From Marinimicrobium hydrolyticum (GTDB taxonomy: Bacteria > Pseudomonadota > Gammaproteobacteria > Pseudomonadales > Cellvibrionaceae): a DNA stretch of 64,000 nt. The stretch lies in the NCBI RefSeq assembly GCF_030848505.1, contig NZ_JAVDDU010000003.1, positions 248,001 through 312,000 on the forward strand, given 5' to 3'. Below are positions 8,665 through 17,299 of this stretch, piece by piece. Made by a program: the position numbers and the translations under genes. Position 1 is the first letter of the stretch, and every line of letters starts with the position of its first letter. The notes beneath the pieces are model-generated. The model ran no database searches and was not told the DNA's origin. It saw only the letters and a program-made list of their open reading frames with translations.

Positions 8665-9247
8665 GCAGGAGCGGGCCAAGCCCACCGATGGCCACATTGA
8701 TGCGCTCAATGAGGTGTTTACGCTGTTTCGCATCAATTACCACAATCAGTATTACAAGGCTTACAGTGATACCCAGGTACTCAATCAAATCAAAAAGCTC
8801 TGGCTGGAAAGTCTGACCCGCTTTGACCCGGACACCATTCGCCGGGGCGCGCGCCGGGTGATCGAAACATCCGAGTACCTACCCACTTTGAACCGTATGA
8901 TTCGCGCCTGCCAGGGAGACCCGGACAGCTACGGCCTGCCGGACGCGCACAGCGCCTATGTGGAAGCCTGCCGGGCGCCAAGCCCCAAAGCCGCCCAGCG
9001 CTGGAGCCATGCCGCCGTCTATCACGCCGGTTCAGCCAGTGATTGGTTTTTCCTAGCGAGCAGCCCAGAGAAAGTCGCCTTTCCGGTGTTCGAGAAACAC
9101 TATCGGCAACTGTGCGACCAAGTTATGAACGGCAGGACGCTACCCAAACCACAGGTACCCGCCCTGCCGGAAAGTACGGAAACGCCACTGAGTAAAGAGG
9201 AGAACAAACAGCGCTTGGATGCCCTGCGCCGCGATTTGGGCTTGTGA
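8576..9247 (+). CDS. Lambda replication protein P-like helicase loader
   Basis: A 223-residue protein close in length to phage lambda P (233). The core INYHNQYYKAYSDTQVLNQI, KKLWLESLTRFDPDTIRRGA and EYLPTLNRMIRACQ matches the pattern of the P family (Trp-containing helix, I..G rise, Pro-x-x-x-x-hydrophobic-Cys). No Walker A is present, so it is not a DnaC-type AAA+ loader. ATG 8576 lies inside the end of the DnaT-like gene with GGCAGG just upstream, so translation is coupled. No other phage gene is nearby, suggesting domestication. Inferred role: escorting the replicative helicase DnaB to origin or fork. Family assignment is by pattern only. Confidence 0.75.
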   Translation: MQDSKHLIQKVAQEIEASSRTSPTEAGHAEQERAKPTDGHIDALNEVFTLFRINYHNQYYKAYSDTQVLNQIKKLWLESLTRFDPDTIRRGARRVIETSEYLPTLNRMIRACQGDPDSYGLPDAHSAYVEACRAPSPKAAQRWSHAAVYHAGSASDWFFLASSPEKVAFPVFEKHYRQLCDQVMNGRTLPKPQVPALPESTETPLSKEENKQRLDALRRDLGL

Positions 9248-9293
9248 CGCCCGCGGCTCAGAGTGATTTCTCCCTAGTGAGAAAGGAACACCT

Positions 9294-9320
9294 TAGCAGC
9301 AAACAACACAATCGCTGCTA
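9294..9320. repeat. Inverted repeat between the P-like gene and the bax-like gene
   Basis: TAGCAGC (9294-9300) and GCTGCTA (9314-9320) form a 7-bp stem with a 13-base loop. A second short hairpin (TTTCTC/GAGAAA) lies just upstream. Neither is followed by a T-tract, so they may act as weak transcript ends or as an operator for the downstream gene. Confidence 0.3.
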
Positions 9321-9347
9321 GCCATAGCAATAAGACAGGTTGTATTT

Positions 9348-10214
9348 ATGACTCAATCCGCACACAAATGGGTGCTGGCCTCGGTGCTACTGGCCTTCCC
9401 ACTATTTTGTCTGGCGCTGACTTTTTACCTGATGCACAATCCACCCCATTTTGATCCCGTCGAGGTCACCGAAACCACGCCGCAACCCCCAAAGCTTAAA
9501 GCCCTGCCCCCTATGGCGGAGATCAGCCACATTCCCGAGCGCAAGGAGACGTTTATCAATCTGCTGCTGCCCATGATTGAATGGCGTAACAGTGAGATGT
9601 CGCGGAAACGGGAAGAGCTTCAGGCCATGCAAGCGGCGGTAACAGAAGGTGAGGAGCTGACACCCGCACAGCTGCGACGCCTACAGGCGTTGCGTGAGCA
9701 CTTTCGAGTGACCGAGGAAAACTTTCCTGAGCTGGACGATGCCCTGGCCGCGCTTTTACTGCGCGTGGATATCATCCCGCAGGAAATGGTTTTGGCGCAG
9801 GCGGCGGCTGAATCCGGTTGGGGCACGTCGCGCTTCGCGGTGGATGCCAACAACTTATTTGGCCAGTGGTGCTACCGCCAGGGCTGCGGCCTGGTTCCAG
9901 AGCGGCGCCGAGAGGGCGCGCGGCACGAAGTACAAAAGTTTTCTTCCGTGAATGAAGCTGTGGCTTCTTACTATCGAAACATCAACACCCACCGAGCTTA
10001 CCGTGAGCTGCGTCAGAAGCGCGCCTCGCTGCGCGAGGCGGGCGAACCCATTCGGGGTGAGTTGCTGGTGACACAATTGCAGCGCTACTCCAGCCGCGGC
10101 CAGGCGTACGTAGACGAACTACTGGAATTAATCCGCTTTAACGATTTGGCCAATGTTACGGTGACCCAGGCGGACCAGGATACTCTGGCAGGCGTGCAGG
10201 AAGAGGACAACTAA
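9348..10214 (+). CDS. bax: Bax-type glucosaminidase-domain protein
   Basis: A 288-residue membrane-anchored or exported peptidoglycan hydrolase-like protein. Residues 10-30 form a hydrophobic N-terminal anchor (WVLASVLLAFPLFCLALTFY), followed by a Pro-rich stretch and a Glu/Arg-rich helical region. The glucosaminidase core is AQAAAESGWGTSRFAVDANN with the likely catalytic Glu, then LFGQWCYRQGCG, KFSSVNEAVASYYRNINTH and LQRYSSRGQAYVDELLELI. This is the arrangement of E. coli Bax; real Bax substrates are not well defined, so the enzymatic role is inferred. It converges with the deacetylase gene with only 3 bases between stops. Confidence 0.85.
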   Translation: MTQSAHKWVLASVLLAFPLFCLALTFYLMHNPPHFDPVEVTETTPQPPKLKALPPMAEISHIPERKETFINLLLPMIEWRNSEMSRKREELQAMQAAVTEGEELTPAQLRRLQALREHFRVTEENFPELDDALAALLLRVDIIPQEMVLAQAAAESGWGTSRFAVDANNLFGQWCYRQGCGLVPERRREGARHEVQKFSSVNEAVASYYRNINTHRAYRELRQKRASLREAGEPIRGELLVTQLQRYSSRGQAYVDELLELIRFNDLANVTVTQADQDTLAGVQEEDN

Positions 10215-10217
10215 GCC

Positions 10218-11297
10218 TCAATCCTGATGCACCCAATTGCCGTCCTTGTCGGTGACCAACCATTGCTGAGAGAGCCAAAAGAAGCGACCCCGCTCACCAC
10301 TAGGAGCAGTGCAATTGTACTGGGTACGACCCGGGGACAAGGGTTCATTGGCGCGGGTATAAAGAGTGTTGCCGTCCACCCAGGTTTCAATCGCGCCCTG
10401 GCGGGACGCGAAGCAATTAATGGACGGCAGCACATTCTCCTGTTTCAAAGTTATGGCCAATACCGGGCGATCGCCCTGCGCCACTACCACATCGTCCAGA
10501 GTTTGGCGGCAGCGCCGGTCTGAGCAACGCGCCACCTCACTGACGGGCATGGGGCGCGTGTTGGCCTTCAGCGCAAAGTCATCCGGCGCACCGAATACAC
10601 CCCCAAAAGGAAAGCGCGGTAACGCCAGCAGATCGCTGTGCTGCCCCAAGGGGCCGGAGTTTTGAGCGAAGGCGATAAAACCCAGTTCATCCAAAAGAGC
10701 CTTTACATTGTTGTCGAACTCCCCGTAGGGATAAGCCAACACTTTGTGGCTCTGCCCGGTCTCTTCCTCAATGCGTTTTTCCGCCACCATCACCTCAGCT
10801 TTAATCCGCTCGCGCCACTGGGCGCGGCTCTCCCCCTCCCGCAGCCGGGGCATAAAGGTGTGATCGGCCGTATGGTTGGCGATAGTGCCGCCGTGTTCGG
10901 CCATCTCTCGCATTTGCTCCCAGGTGACGAAACCGCGACGTTTTTTATCGATGGGGTCGGTGTTCACAAATACCGTAAAGGGCAAGTCACGGGCTTTCAT
11001 CAGCGGAAAGGCCACCGTGTAGACGGATTCATAGGCATCATCGAAGGTGAGTACCACGGTTTTATCCGGTAGTGGCTCGCCTTTTTTCAGCTTGGCGATC
11101 ACGTCGGGCAAGGAGGCCACGCGTAGGCCCTGGGATTCCAGGTAGTCCAAATGCTTTTCAAACAGCTCGGGGGTGACACTGGTGGATGGAGGAGTCTTGT
11201 CGCTGACGTGGTGGTACTGAAGCACCACGGTCGCATGCAGATGACTGCACAACAGTAAACCCAAGAAACCGGTTATTACCTTCCCCACTACACCCAT
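10218..11297 (-). CDS. Secreted polysaccharide deacetylase (NodB/CE4 family)
   Basis: A 359-residue protein with an N-terminal signal sequence (ITGFLGLLLCSHLHA) and a CE4 domain at about 80-260. The motifs are TFDDAY (84-89; catalytic base and metal Asp), the metal-binding HTADH (His142, His146) and YPYGEFD (189-195). The final 100 residues form an extra Cys-containing domain (CSDRRCRQ, INCFASRQ, YNCTAPSGERG). Likely an envelope or periplasmic deacetylase of an N-acetylated glycan; the substrate is unknown. Its start overlaps the PilZ gene stop (TAATG), so the pair is translationally coupled and may respond to cyclic di-GMP. Confidence 0.9.
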   Translation of the reverse strand: MGVVGKVITGFLGLLLCSHLHATVVLQYHHVSDKTPPSTSVTPELFEKHLDYLESQGLRVASLPDVIAKLKKGEPLPDKTVVLTFDDAYESVYTVAFPLMKARDLPFTVFVNTDPIDKKRRGFVTWEQMREMAEHGGTIANHTADHTFMPRLREGESRAQWRERIKAEVMVAEKRIEEETGQSHKVLAYPYGEFDNNVKALLDELGFIAFAQNSGPLGQHSDLLALPRFPFGGVFGAPDDFALKANTRPMPVSEVARCSDRRCRQTLDDVVVAQGDRPVLAITLKQENVLPSINCFASRQGAIETWVDGNTLYTRANEPLSPGRTQYNCTAPSGERGRFFWLSQQWLVTDKDGNWVHQD

Positions 11298-11584
11298 TAC
11301 TTTTCACTCCCACTACTGTTGCCAGGTCCCAAAAACTTTAGGCCGACGCCGCCCGGCTCGACTCGTACCACCTCCATGTTCACCACGGGGGCCTCATCCA
11401 CTAACCCCTGCACCTGCCCAGTGACCACCGAGCCAATTGGCGGCACCTGCTCGGGCTCCAGAACTACGAAAACGCCGCCATCGGAGACATCACGGGTTTT
11501 GACCTCCAATTCCCCAATGGATTCATGACTGATTCGAATCCGGCACACAAAAGGGGTTCGCGTGTACTCGCGTTTGTCGCTCAT
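11297..11584 (-). CDS. PilZ-domain protein
   Basis: A 95-residue single-domain protein. The c-di-GMP-binding signature is present: the N-terminal REYTRTPF (RxxxR) and DVSDGGVFV (D/NxSxxG), followed by a beta-barrel and the closing GGVGLKFLG. It is likely a small cytosolic c-di-GMP receptor. The stop codon overlaps the ATG of the polysaccharide deacetylase, implying linked function in surface glycan control. It lies 36 bases downstream of parC on the same strand. Confidence 0.92.
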   Translation of the reverse strand: MSDKREYTRTPFVCRIRISHESIGELEVKTRDVSDGGVFVVLEPEQVPPIGSVVTGQVQGLVDEAPVVNMEVVRVEPGGVGLKFLGPGNSSGSEK

Positions 11585-11620
11585 AGGCTGGTTCCGCTTA
11601 TTGTTAAGGTTTGTCAGCGC

Positions 11621-13879
11621 TTACTTTTCTGTCACCTCGGCACGATCCACCTTCTGAAAGCCCCGCGGAAGTTTGTTGCCACGGCGCCCGCGTTCACCTC
11701 GGTAGTGGTCCAGGTCCCCGGCTTTCAAGGTCAAATGGCGCTTACCTGAGTATAGCGTCAATGCCTGACCGGGGCTCAACACGCACACGGCCAGCACATA
11801 CTCCTCCCTTGACTGCACCCGAGCAGAGGGAATATTCATGATTTTATTGCCCTTACCTCTGGCCAGCTCAGGCAACTCAGAAACTGGGAAGACCAACAGG
11901 CGACCCTCGTTGCTCACGGCGGCCAACAAGTCCTGTTGCGGGTCTGTGAGCGCTTGCGGTGGCAGCACTCTCGCGCCCTTGGGCAAATTCAAGAGCGACT
12001 TACCGGCGCGGTTCTTACTGTACATGTCGCCCAGCTTGGCCACAAAGCCATAACCGGCATCCGAGGCGAGCAGCAAGCGCTCTTCGTCCGCGCCCATCAG
12101 GGCGCCTTCAAAGGTGGCACCGTTGGGCGGATTCAAGCGGCTACTTACAGGTTCGCCTTGGCCTCGGGCCGAGGGCAAATTGTGCGCGGCCAGGGCATAG
12201 CTGCGCCCGGTGGAATCCAGCAACAGGACATTTTGATTGGTCTTACCACGTACGGCGAACTTATATTGATCACCCGCTTTGTAACTGAGCGCCGCGGGGT
12301 CTATGTCGTGCCCCTTGGCGGCGCGAATCCAGCCTTTCTCGGATACCACCACGGTCACCGGATCAACGCTGATCAGCTCTTTCTCGCTAAACGCTTGCGC
12401 CTCGGAGCGCACCACCAACGGCGAGCGACGGTCATCGCCATAAGCTTCGGCCACCTCCAGCAACTCTTTGCGCACCAGGTTTTTCAGTTTCACCGCTGAA
12501 TCGAGGATTTTCTGCAGTTTGTCTCGCTCCTTGGCCAGAGCTTCCTGCTCGGCGCGGATTTTCATTTCCTCGAGGCGGGCCAGTTGCCGCAACTTGGTAT
12601 CGAGGATGTAATCTGCCTGCATATCACTCAACCCAAAGCGCTCCATCAACACCGCTTTGGGCTTATCTTCGGTGCGGATAATGTGAATCACTTCGTCAAT
12701 GTTCAAATACGCGGTCAGCAAACCATCCAACAGGTGCAACCGGCGCTCGACTTTATCCAGACGGTGTTGCAGTCGGCGCCGAGTGGTGACGGTGCGAAAG
12801 CTCAGCCACTCGGACAGTATTCTGGTCAGGCCACGCACACCGGGTCGACCATCGACCCCGATCATATTCATGTTGACCCGGTAGGTCTTTTCCAGGTCAG
12901 TACTGGCAAACAAGTGTTGCATCAATTGCTCGGCATCGATGCGGTTGGAGCGCGGCACAATCACCAGTCGGGTGGGGTTCTCGTGGTCCGATTCGTCCCG
13001 CAGATCCGACACCATGGGCAGCTTTTTGGCTTGCATTTGCGCGGCGATCTGCTCCAACACCTTGGCGCCGCTGGCCTGGTGCGGCAGGGCGGAGACAACA
13101 ATATCCCCGGAATCTTTTTCCAATTGCCACAAGGCGCGCATACGCAAGCTGCCCCGGCCAGTCTCGTACATTTTTATCAAATCGGCGCGCGGCGTAATGA
13201 TTTCGGCCTCTGTAGGCATATCTGGGCCGCGTACGTGCTCGCAGAGTTCTTCCGTCGTAGCCTTGGGGTTATCGAGCAAGTGCACACAAGCCGCCACCAC
13301 TTCACGAAGATTGTGCGGCGGTATGTCCGTCGCCATACCCACGGCGATGCCGGTGGTGCCATTGAGCAACACATTCGGCACCCGCGCGGGCAGCACCACA
13401 GGCTCATCCATTGTGCCGTCGAAGTTGGGTTGCCACTCAACCGTGCCCTGCCCCAGCTCTTCCAGCAGCACTTCGCTGTAGGGTGCTAGGCGCGATTCGG
13501 TGTAACGCATGGCGGCAAAGGACTTGGGATCGTCCGGCGAGCCCCAGTTGCCCTGCCCATCCACCAGCGGGTAGCGATAGGAAAAGGACTGGGCCATGAG
13601 TACCATGGATTCGTACGCCGCGGAATCGCCGTGCGGATGAAACTTACCAATGACATCGCCCACGGTGCGTGCTGACTTTTTGTATTTGGCCGTGGCTTTC
13701 AGCCCCAGCTCGCTCATGGCATAGACAATGCGCCGCTGTACCGGCTTGAGACCGTCACCAATATGAGGCAAGGCCCGATCGAGAATTACGTACATGGAAT
13801 AATCCAGATACGCTTTTTCAGAGTAATCCTTGAGCGCAATCTGCTCTTCAGCGTCGGGTGATACTACGAGGTCGGTCAT
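11621..13879 (-). CDS. parC: DNA topoisomerase IV subunit A
   Basis: The breakage-reunion subunit of topoisomerase IV, which decatenates replicated chromosomes. Length 752 matches gammaproteobacterial ParC. The N-terminal winged-helix region has [20 protein letters not shown] (71-90), with the quinolone-region residues Ser86 and Glu90 in the unaltered state (equivalent to Ser80/Glu84 of E. coli), and the catalytic Tyr126 (AAMRYTESR). The C-terminal half carries the ParC beta-pinwheel region. The partner parE is not in the window. Upstream is a strong inverted repeat and the LEA14-like gene. Confidence 0.98.
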   Translation of the reverse strand: MTDLVVSPDAEEQIALKDYSEKAYLDYSMYVILDRALPHIGDGLKPVQRRIVYAMSELGLKATAKYKKSARTVGDVIGKFHPHGDSAAYESMVLMAQSFSYRYPLVDGQGNWGSPDDPKSFAAMRYTESRLAPYSEVLLEELGQGTVEWQPNFDGTMDEPVVLPARVPNVLLNGTTGIAVGMATDIPPHNLREVVAACVHLLDNPKATTEELCEHVRGPDMPTEAEIITPRADLIKMYETGRGSLRMRALWQLEKDSGDIVVSALPHQASGAKVLEQIAAQMQAKKLPMVSDLRDESDHENPTRLVIVPRSNRIDAEQLMQHLFASTDLEKTYRVNMNMIGVDGRPGVRGLTRILSEWLSFRTVTTRRRLQHRLDKVERRLHLLDGLLTAYLNIDEVIHIIRTEDKPKAVLMERFGLSDMQADYILDTKLRQLARLEEMKIRAEQEALAKERDKLQKILDSAVKLKNLVRKELLEVAEAYGDDRRSPLVVRSEAQAFSEKELISVDPVTVVVSEKGWIRAAKGHDIDPAALSYKAGDQYKFAVRGKTNQNVLLLDSTGRSYALAAHNLPSARGQGEPVSSRLNPPNGATFEGALMGADEERLLLASDAGYGFVAKLGDMYSKNRAGKSLLNLPKGARVLPPQALTDPQQDLLAAVSNEGRLLVFPVSELPELARGKGNKIMNIPSARVQSREEYVLAVCVLSPGQALTLYSGKRHLTLKAGDLDHYRGERGRRGNKLPRGFQKVDRAEVTEK

Positions 13880-13949
13880 GAAGGATCCTGCAATAATTGG
13901 AATCGTTATGGCTCTGTGGCGCGCGGGCGTGCACCGTATTTTAACGTGC

Positions 13950-13983
13950 CAATGAAATAGATCAGGGTCGATCTATTTCATTG
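13950..13983. repeat. Perfect 14-bp inverted repeat upstream of parC
   Basis: CAATGAAATAGATC (13950-13963) and GATCTATTTCATTG (13970-13983) flank a 6-base loop. It lies between the end of the LEA14-like gene and the parC start, 70 bases upstream of parC. No T-run of terminator type follows on either strand, although the minus-strand sequence a few bases on is TTAAAATA. It could be a transcript end for the upstream gene, an mRNA-stabilising structure or an operator for parC. Confidence 0.7.
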
Positions 13984-13996
13984 CTGGGGTAATCGC

Positions 13997-14464
13997 TTAA
14001 TAGCGCAGGTTTATCGTGCCTGCTTCTTCAATGCGCATGTCGGGCAACCACTGACTGAAGTCCAGCTTGGCCTGGAACACGTAGCCGACATCATCCAGGG
14101 TTCCCCGCCGGCTAAGATGTTCCACCAGACGAACGATCGCCAGAAGGTTGGCGGAAACCTCCACCGTGACTGGCGTCTCCTCATAGGCTTTCAGGACCGG
14201 CAACTGGCTGGTGGCACCACTTAACAAATCGAAATTTTCGATGCCGATAGTATAAGAGATGCCACGCAGGGACAAATCCCGACTGTTGGGGTTGATGATC
14301 GCCAGGCGCACCGCAATACGCTGCTCCAGGCCCTGGGGCGGCAATAGCTGTACATGAGTCACTTTTACCTGCGGCTCCTGTAGCGCCCAAGGATACATGG
14401 CGCAGCCGTTCAGGCCCGACAACACTACAAGAAGGACCGTAAACCGAGATAAAAACTTATGCAT
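13997..14464 (-). CDS. LEA14-like (WHy domain) lipoprotein
   Basis: A 155-residue protein with a lipoprotein signal peptide (FTVLLVVLSGLNGC; lipobox LNGC, Cys at about 21). The mature part is one WHy/LEA type-2 beta-sandwich: VKVTHVQLLPPQGLEQRIAV, INPNSRDLSLRGISYTI and the repeat of alternating beta strands. Such proteins are linked to stress or desiccation protection in other organisms, but the bacterial lipoproteins have no firm function. Probably attached to the outer membrane facing the periplasm. Transcribed toward parC. Confidence 0.85.
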   Translation of the reverse strand: MHKFLSRFTVLLVVLSGLNGCAMYPWALQEPQVKVTHVQLLPPQGLEQRIAVRLAIINPNSRDLSLRGISYTIGIENFDLLSGATSQLPVLKAYEETPVTVEVSANLLAIVRLVEHLSRRGTLDDVGYVFQAKLDFSQWLPDMRIEEAGTINLRY

Positions 14465-14629
14465 TTTGCATTGCTCCGAAGATAGCTTGAGAAAAGACGC
14501 TGCTGAGACACGGTCAACCTGTTTGTGAGCTGCATCACGTGCCTTTTGCCGCCAGTGTGGTGTAATTTACGATTCGACGCCGACACTCACCGCGCCGTTG
14601 CTCCGGCCCAGAAAAACTAAGAATAACTT

Positions 14630-14968
14630 ATGCCCAAGCACCCGCTCAGCACAACCGCTCTACTTGGCAGCCGCGAAATCCGCTTTCTGGACCGGCAGAC
14701 CACCAACTACCCCAATCTTATGCGTTTGTGCCTGGACTTCGACTTCTGCGTCATTCAGCTACTGCACAAAACATCGGTGCCGTCCGCCAGCAAGTCTTTT
14801 GTGCTGACCACGCAAGATTATCGCACGACGCCCACCGCCGCCATCACCCCAGCGTTCGCCAACATGACTCAGCTGGAAGACTATGTCACACATCACCAAG
14901 TCGATATTTTGCACGACTATCTGTTCGGTTTTGTGGACGAAGATATTGCCAGCGGCCAAGCCGATTAG
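14630..14968 (+). CDS. Hypothetical protein, unrecognised
   Basis: A 112-residue ORF not recognised as any family. It starts at ATG 14630 with only a weak purine-rich ribosome site. The sequence is mildly hydrophobic in the middle (MRLCLDFDFCVIQLLHKT) with two Cys, then a Thr-rich stretch and an acidic C-terminus (ILHDYLFGFVDEDIASGQ). No signal peptide or clear membrane helix. It lies 63 bases upstream of the FAD oxidoreductase on the same strand and is divergent from the LEA14-like gene. Support is the lack of a better frame in the interval and amino-acid composition like a real protein. Confidence 0.55.
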   Translation: MPKHPLSTTALLGSREIRFLDRQTTNYPNLMRLCLDFDFCVIQLLHKTSVPSASKSFVLTTQDYRTTPTAAITPAFANMTQLEDYVTHHQVDILHDYLFGFVDEDIASGQAD

Positions 14969-15031
14969 CCGCCCGTTAGACGCTGGGCAGGCAATTCGGC
15001 TATGCTCTCGCTTTTACACGAGTTCTGATCT

Positions 15032-16183
15032 ATGCGAACCCTGCTCTTGGTCGGGGGCGGCCACAGCCACAGTTTGCTCCTGAGGCGTCTTCGTGGCCGT
15101 CTCGACGCCAACACCCAGGTGATCTTGGTATCGCCGGAACGCTTCGCCCCTTACTCAGCCATGCTGCCGGGTCTGGTGGCGGGTCATTTCCGTTTTCGCG
15201 ATTGCCACATTGACCTGGGAAAACTGTGCGAAAACGTCGGAGCAGAACTGGTGTGCGGCCGGGTGGAGAACCTGGACCTGGAATCCAGAGAGGCTCTGCT
15301 CAATAATGGTCAGCGCCTGAGTTTTGATTACATTTCCATCAATTGCGGCATTCAATCCACGTCACCGCCACCCGGCGCCAGCGAACACAACTGCCTCAGC
15401 GTCAAACCGATCAGTCAATTTTTGCCCCAGTGGCAGGAAACGCTAGAGCGCCTGTACAGTCGGCACGACCGACATAAAGGCGCCAACTTGGCCGTGGTTG
15501 GCTGCGGTGCCACCGGCGTGGAGCTGGCCATGGCCATTCGTTATCGCCTGGACCATGACCCCCGCATCAAAGTGCCAGTGGATATTCATCTGGTCCACAG
15601 CGGCGGCACCTTACTGGCGGAAGCTCAGCTGGAAGCCCAGCTGCACGTTGCGCGGCAACTTCAAGAAATGCGTATTCGGGCGCACCCACTGTTTACGGTC
15701 ACTCGGGTGGCCGAGCAGGAGCTGTTTACCGAGCGCGGGCAGCACCTGCCCGTGGACGAGATTGTTTGGTGTCTTCAGGGATCGGCGCCCGCCTGGCCCG
15801 GCCAGTGCGGGCTTACCTGTGACAGTGCGGGCTTGATCAAGGTCAACGCGCACTTGCAGTCGGAAAGCCATCCCTTTGTATTCGCCGCTGGCGATATTGC
15901 CAGCGTCAGTGGTCAGCCGTTGCCTCGGGCCGGAGTCTATGCGGTTCGTCAAGCTCGCGTATTGGCGGACAATTTGATTCGCACCTTACACGAGGAACCC
16001 GGCAGTGCGGACAGAGGGAAATTACGTGTTTTTCGCGCACAGAAAAACTTCCTCAGCATTATCACCTGTGGGGACCAATACGCCATCGCACAACGTGGGC
16101 GCTGGGTAATGGCTGGCAAATGGGTCTGGCGTTGGAAGCGCTTTATCGATCAGCGTTTTATGGCGCAATTTCCGCACCCGTAG
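15032..16183 (+). CDS. FAD-dependent pyridine nucleotide oxidoreductase, SelD N-terminal-like
   Basis: A 383-residue two-dinucleotide-binding flavoprotein of the NDH-2/disulfide-oxidoreductase superfamily. It opens with MRTLLLVGGGHSHSLLLRRL, the GGGHSH variant of the FAD loop seen in oxidoreductases fused to some selenophosphate synthases. It continues with SPERFAPYSAMLPGLVAG, the NAD-binding ANLAVVGCGATGVELAMAI and the C-terminal FAD motif FVFAAGDIASVSGQPLPRAG. No SelD kinase domain is attached or nearby. Substrate and acceptor unknown. The C-terminal segment (GRWVMAGKWVWRWKRFIDQR) is basic and Trp-rich and could touch a membrane. It converges with the DUF2750 gene with 5 bases between stops. 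Confidence 0.87.
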   Translation: MRTLLLVGGGHSHSLLLRRLRGRLDANTQVILVSPERFAPYSAMLPGLVAGHFRFRDCHIDLGKLCENVGAELVCGRVENLDLESREALLNNGQRLSFDYISINCGIQSTSPPPGASEHNCLSVKPISQFLPQWQETLERLYSRHDRHKGANLAVVGCGATGVELAMAIRYRLDHDPRIKVPVDIHLVHSGGTLLAEAQLEAQLHVARQLQEMRIRAHPLFTVTRVAEQELFTERGQHLPVDEIVWCLQGSAPAWPGQCGLTCDSAGLIKVNAHLQSESHPFVFAAGDIASVSGQPLPRAGVYAVRQARVLADNLIRTLHEEPGSADRGKLRVFRAQKNFLSIITCGDQYAIAQRGRWVMAGKWVWRWKRFIDQRFMAQFPHP

Positions 16184-16188
16184 CCGAT

Positions 16189-16554
16189 TCAGGGAGCCAT
16201 TTCCTGCTCGAATTCCTGCAGCAGGTCCAGTGGCTCCAGCTCCTCCCCTTCCAGGTCCTGGTTCCAGTTCACGCCCACCAGCAATTCATCCTTATGCATG
16301 CCGGTCAACCAATCGTCCAGAAATTCCTCAATATCAATGGCCACCGGTTGATAGGTTGCCCACTCCTCCTGGCAATGGACCTGGGCGAGCTCTCGTTCAG
16401 ACCAGAGCGGCATGACATCGCTGTTAGGGTATTTTTCTGAAGCCGTCAAAGCCCAACCGTCAGGGCCTTCCAAGCCCCATACGCAGGCTTGCTGCAGAGA
16501 TTCCACAATAAATCGATCCAGGTTTTCCGCCGGGTCATCGCTCAGTGGCGTCAT
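16189..16554 (-). CDS. DUF2750 family protein
   Basis: A 121-residue acidic cytoplasmic protein. It follows the DUF2750 pattern: an N-terminal helix (LDRFIVESLQQACVWGLEGP), GWALTASEKYPNSDVMPLWS, ERELAQVHCQEEWATYQPVAI and the closing FLDDWLTGMHKDELLVGVNW. The function of the family is unknown. ATG 16554 has AAGGA 9 bases upstream. An extra acidic tail (DLEGEELEPLDLLQEFEQE) follows the domain. It lies 28 bases downstream of the YgjP-type gene on the same strand. Confidence 0.8.
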   Translation of the reverse strand: MTPLSDDPAENLDRFIVESLQQACVWGLEGPDGWALTASEKYPNSDVMPLWSERELAQVHCQEEWATYQPVAIDIEEFLDDWLTGMHKDELLVGVNWNQDLEGEELEPLDLLQEFEQEMAP

Positions 16555-16582
16555 AAATATTGTCCTTCTTAAATGTCTGGCG

Positions 16583-17299
16583 CTACAGCACCAGAGAACG
16601 ACCGTTGGCCTTGAGCCAGGTTCGATGAGTCCGATATTCCGGGCATACGCTGGCCACCAGGGCCCAAAAATCAGCGCTGTGATTCATGTGCCTTAGATGG
16701 CACACCTCGTGAGCGACAAGATAGTCCACCACCGGCTCTGGTGCCAGCACTATATGCCAGTTGTATTGCAAGATCCCTGCGCTGGTACAGTGCCCCCACT
16801 TGGAGCGCGTGACCCGGACTTTAACCTCCCGAAACTGCAACCCCAAGCGATTGGCCAGTGCGTGGGACTTGGCGCTCAGCACGCTGAGTGCCTGCTCGCG
16901 ATACCAACGGCTGACCAAAGCACGCGTCTGCTCTGTGGTCGATAGCCGGCTTCGGCTCGACAAGGTCACGCACAGCAGGTCGCCATGCGACATCACTGAA
17001 CCCGCCGTGCCGGATTGAATTGACAGTTGCAGCGATCTCCCCAACCAGGGCATAAGGCTTCCAGATTGGTAGTTGTATTCTGGCACGCGCGCAAGCTGAG
17101 TACGCTGGGCCGCTAACTTACGCAACACCCAGGAACGCTTTTTACACACAAACTGATGGAGGACTTGGTCGGATACACCCAGCGGTGAACGGACCACCAC
17201 TTCGGCATCGCGCACTTCGATACTGATGGTGCGGCGCCGGGCTGAGCGCCGAACACTGAAGGAAAAATCGCCGACTTTTGTCAGTGGTTGCAGGCTCAT
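16583..17299 (-). CDS. YgjP-type zinc metallopeptidase-like protein (DUF45)
   Basis: A 238-residue protein with the YgjP/SprT-type active site HEVCHLRHMNHSADFW near the C-terminus (HExxH, with further His residues), preceded by the family motif RSKWGHCTSAGILQYNWHIV. The N-terminal part (FSFSVRRSARRRTISIEVRD) is the beta-rich start of the family. I chose ATG 17299 because it overlaps the stop of the Na/Pi transporter gene (ATGA); longer in-frame starts would run into that gene. Substrates of these predicted metal-dependent hydrolases are unknown. Confidence 0.9.
   Translation of the reverse strand: MSLQPLTKVGDFSFSVRRSARRRTISIEVRDAEVVVRSPLGVSDQVLHQFVCKKRSWVLRKLAAQRTQLARVPEYNYQSGSLMPWLGRSLQLSIQSGTAGSVMSHGDLLCVTLSSRSRLSTTEQTRALVSRWYREQALSVLSAKSHALANRLGLQFREVKVRVTRSKWGHCTSAGILQYNWHIVLAPEPVVDYLVAHEVCHLRHMNHSADFWALVASVCPEYRTHRTWLKANGRSLVL

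Noticed and set aside
7561-9247. Prophage remnant as explanation of the P-like and DnaT-like genes
   Set aside because: No integrase, attachment-site repeat, repressor or structural phage gene is seen and flanking genes are ordinary chromosomal ones.
12584-13489. Open frame on the + strand opposite parC (301 codons)
   Set aside because: Shadow of parC; His/Gln-rich and no ribosome site of note.
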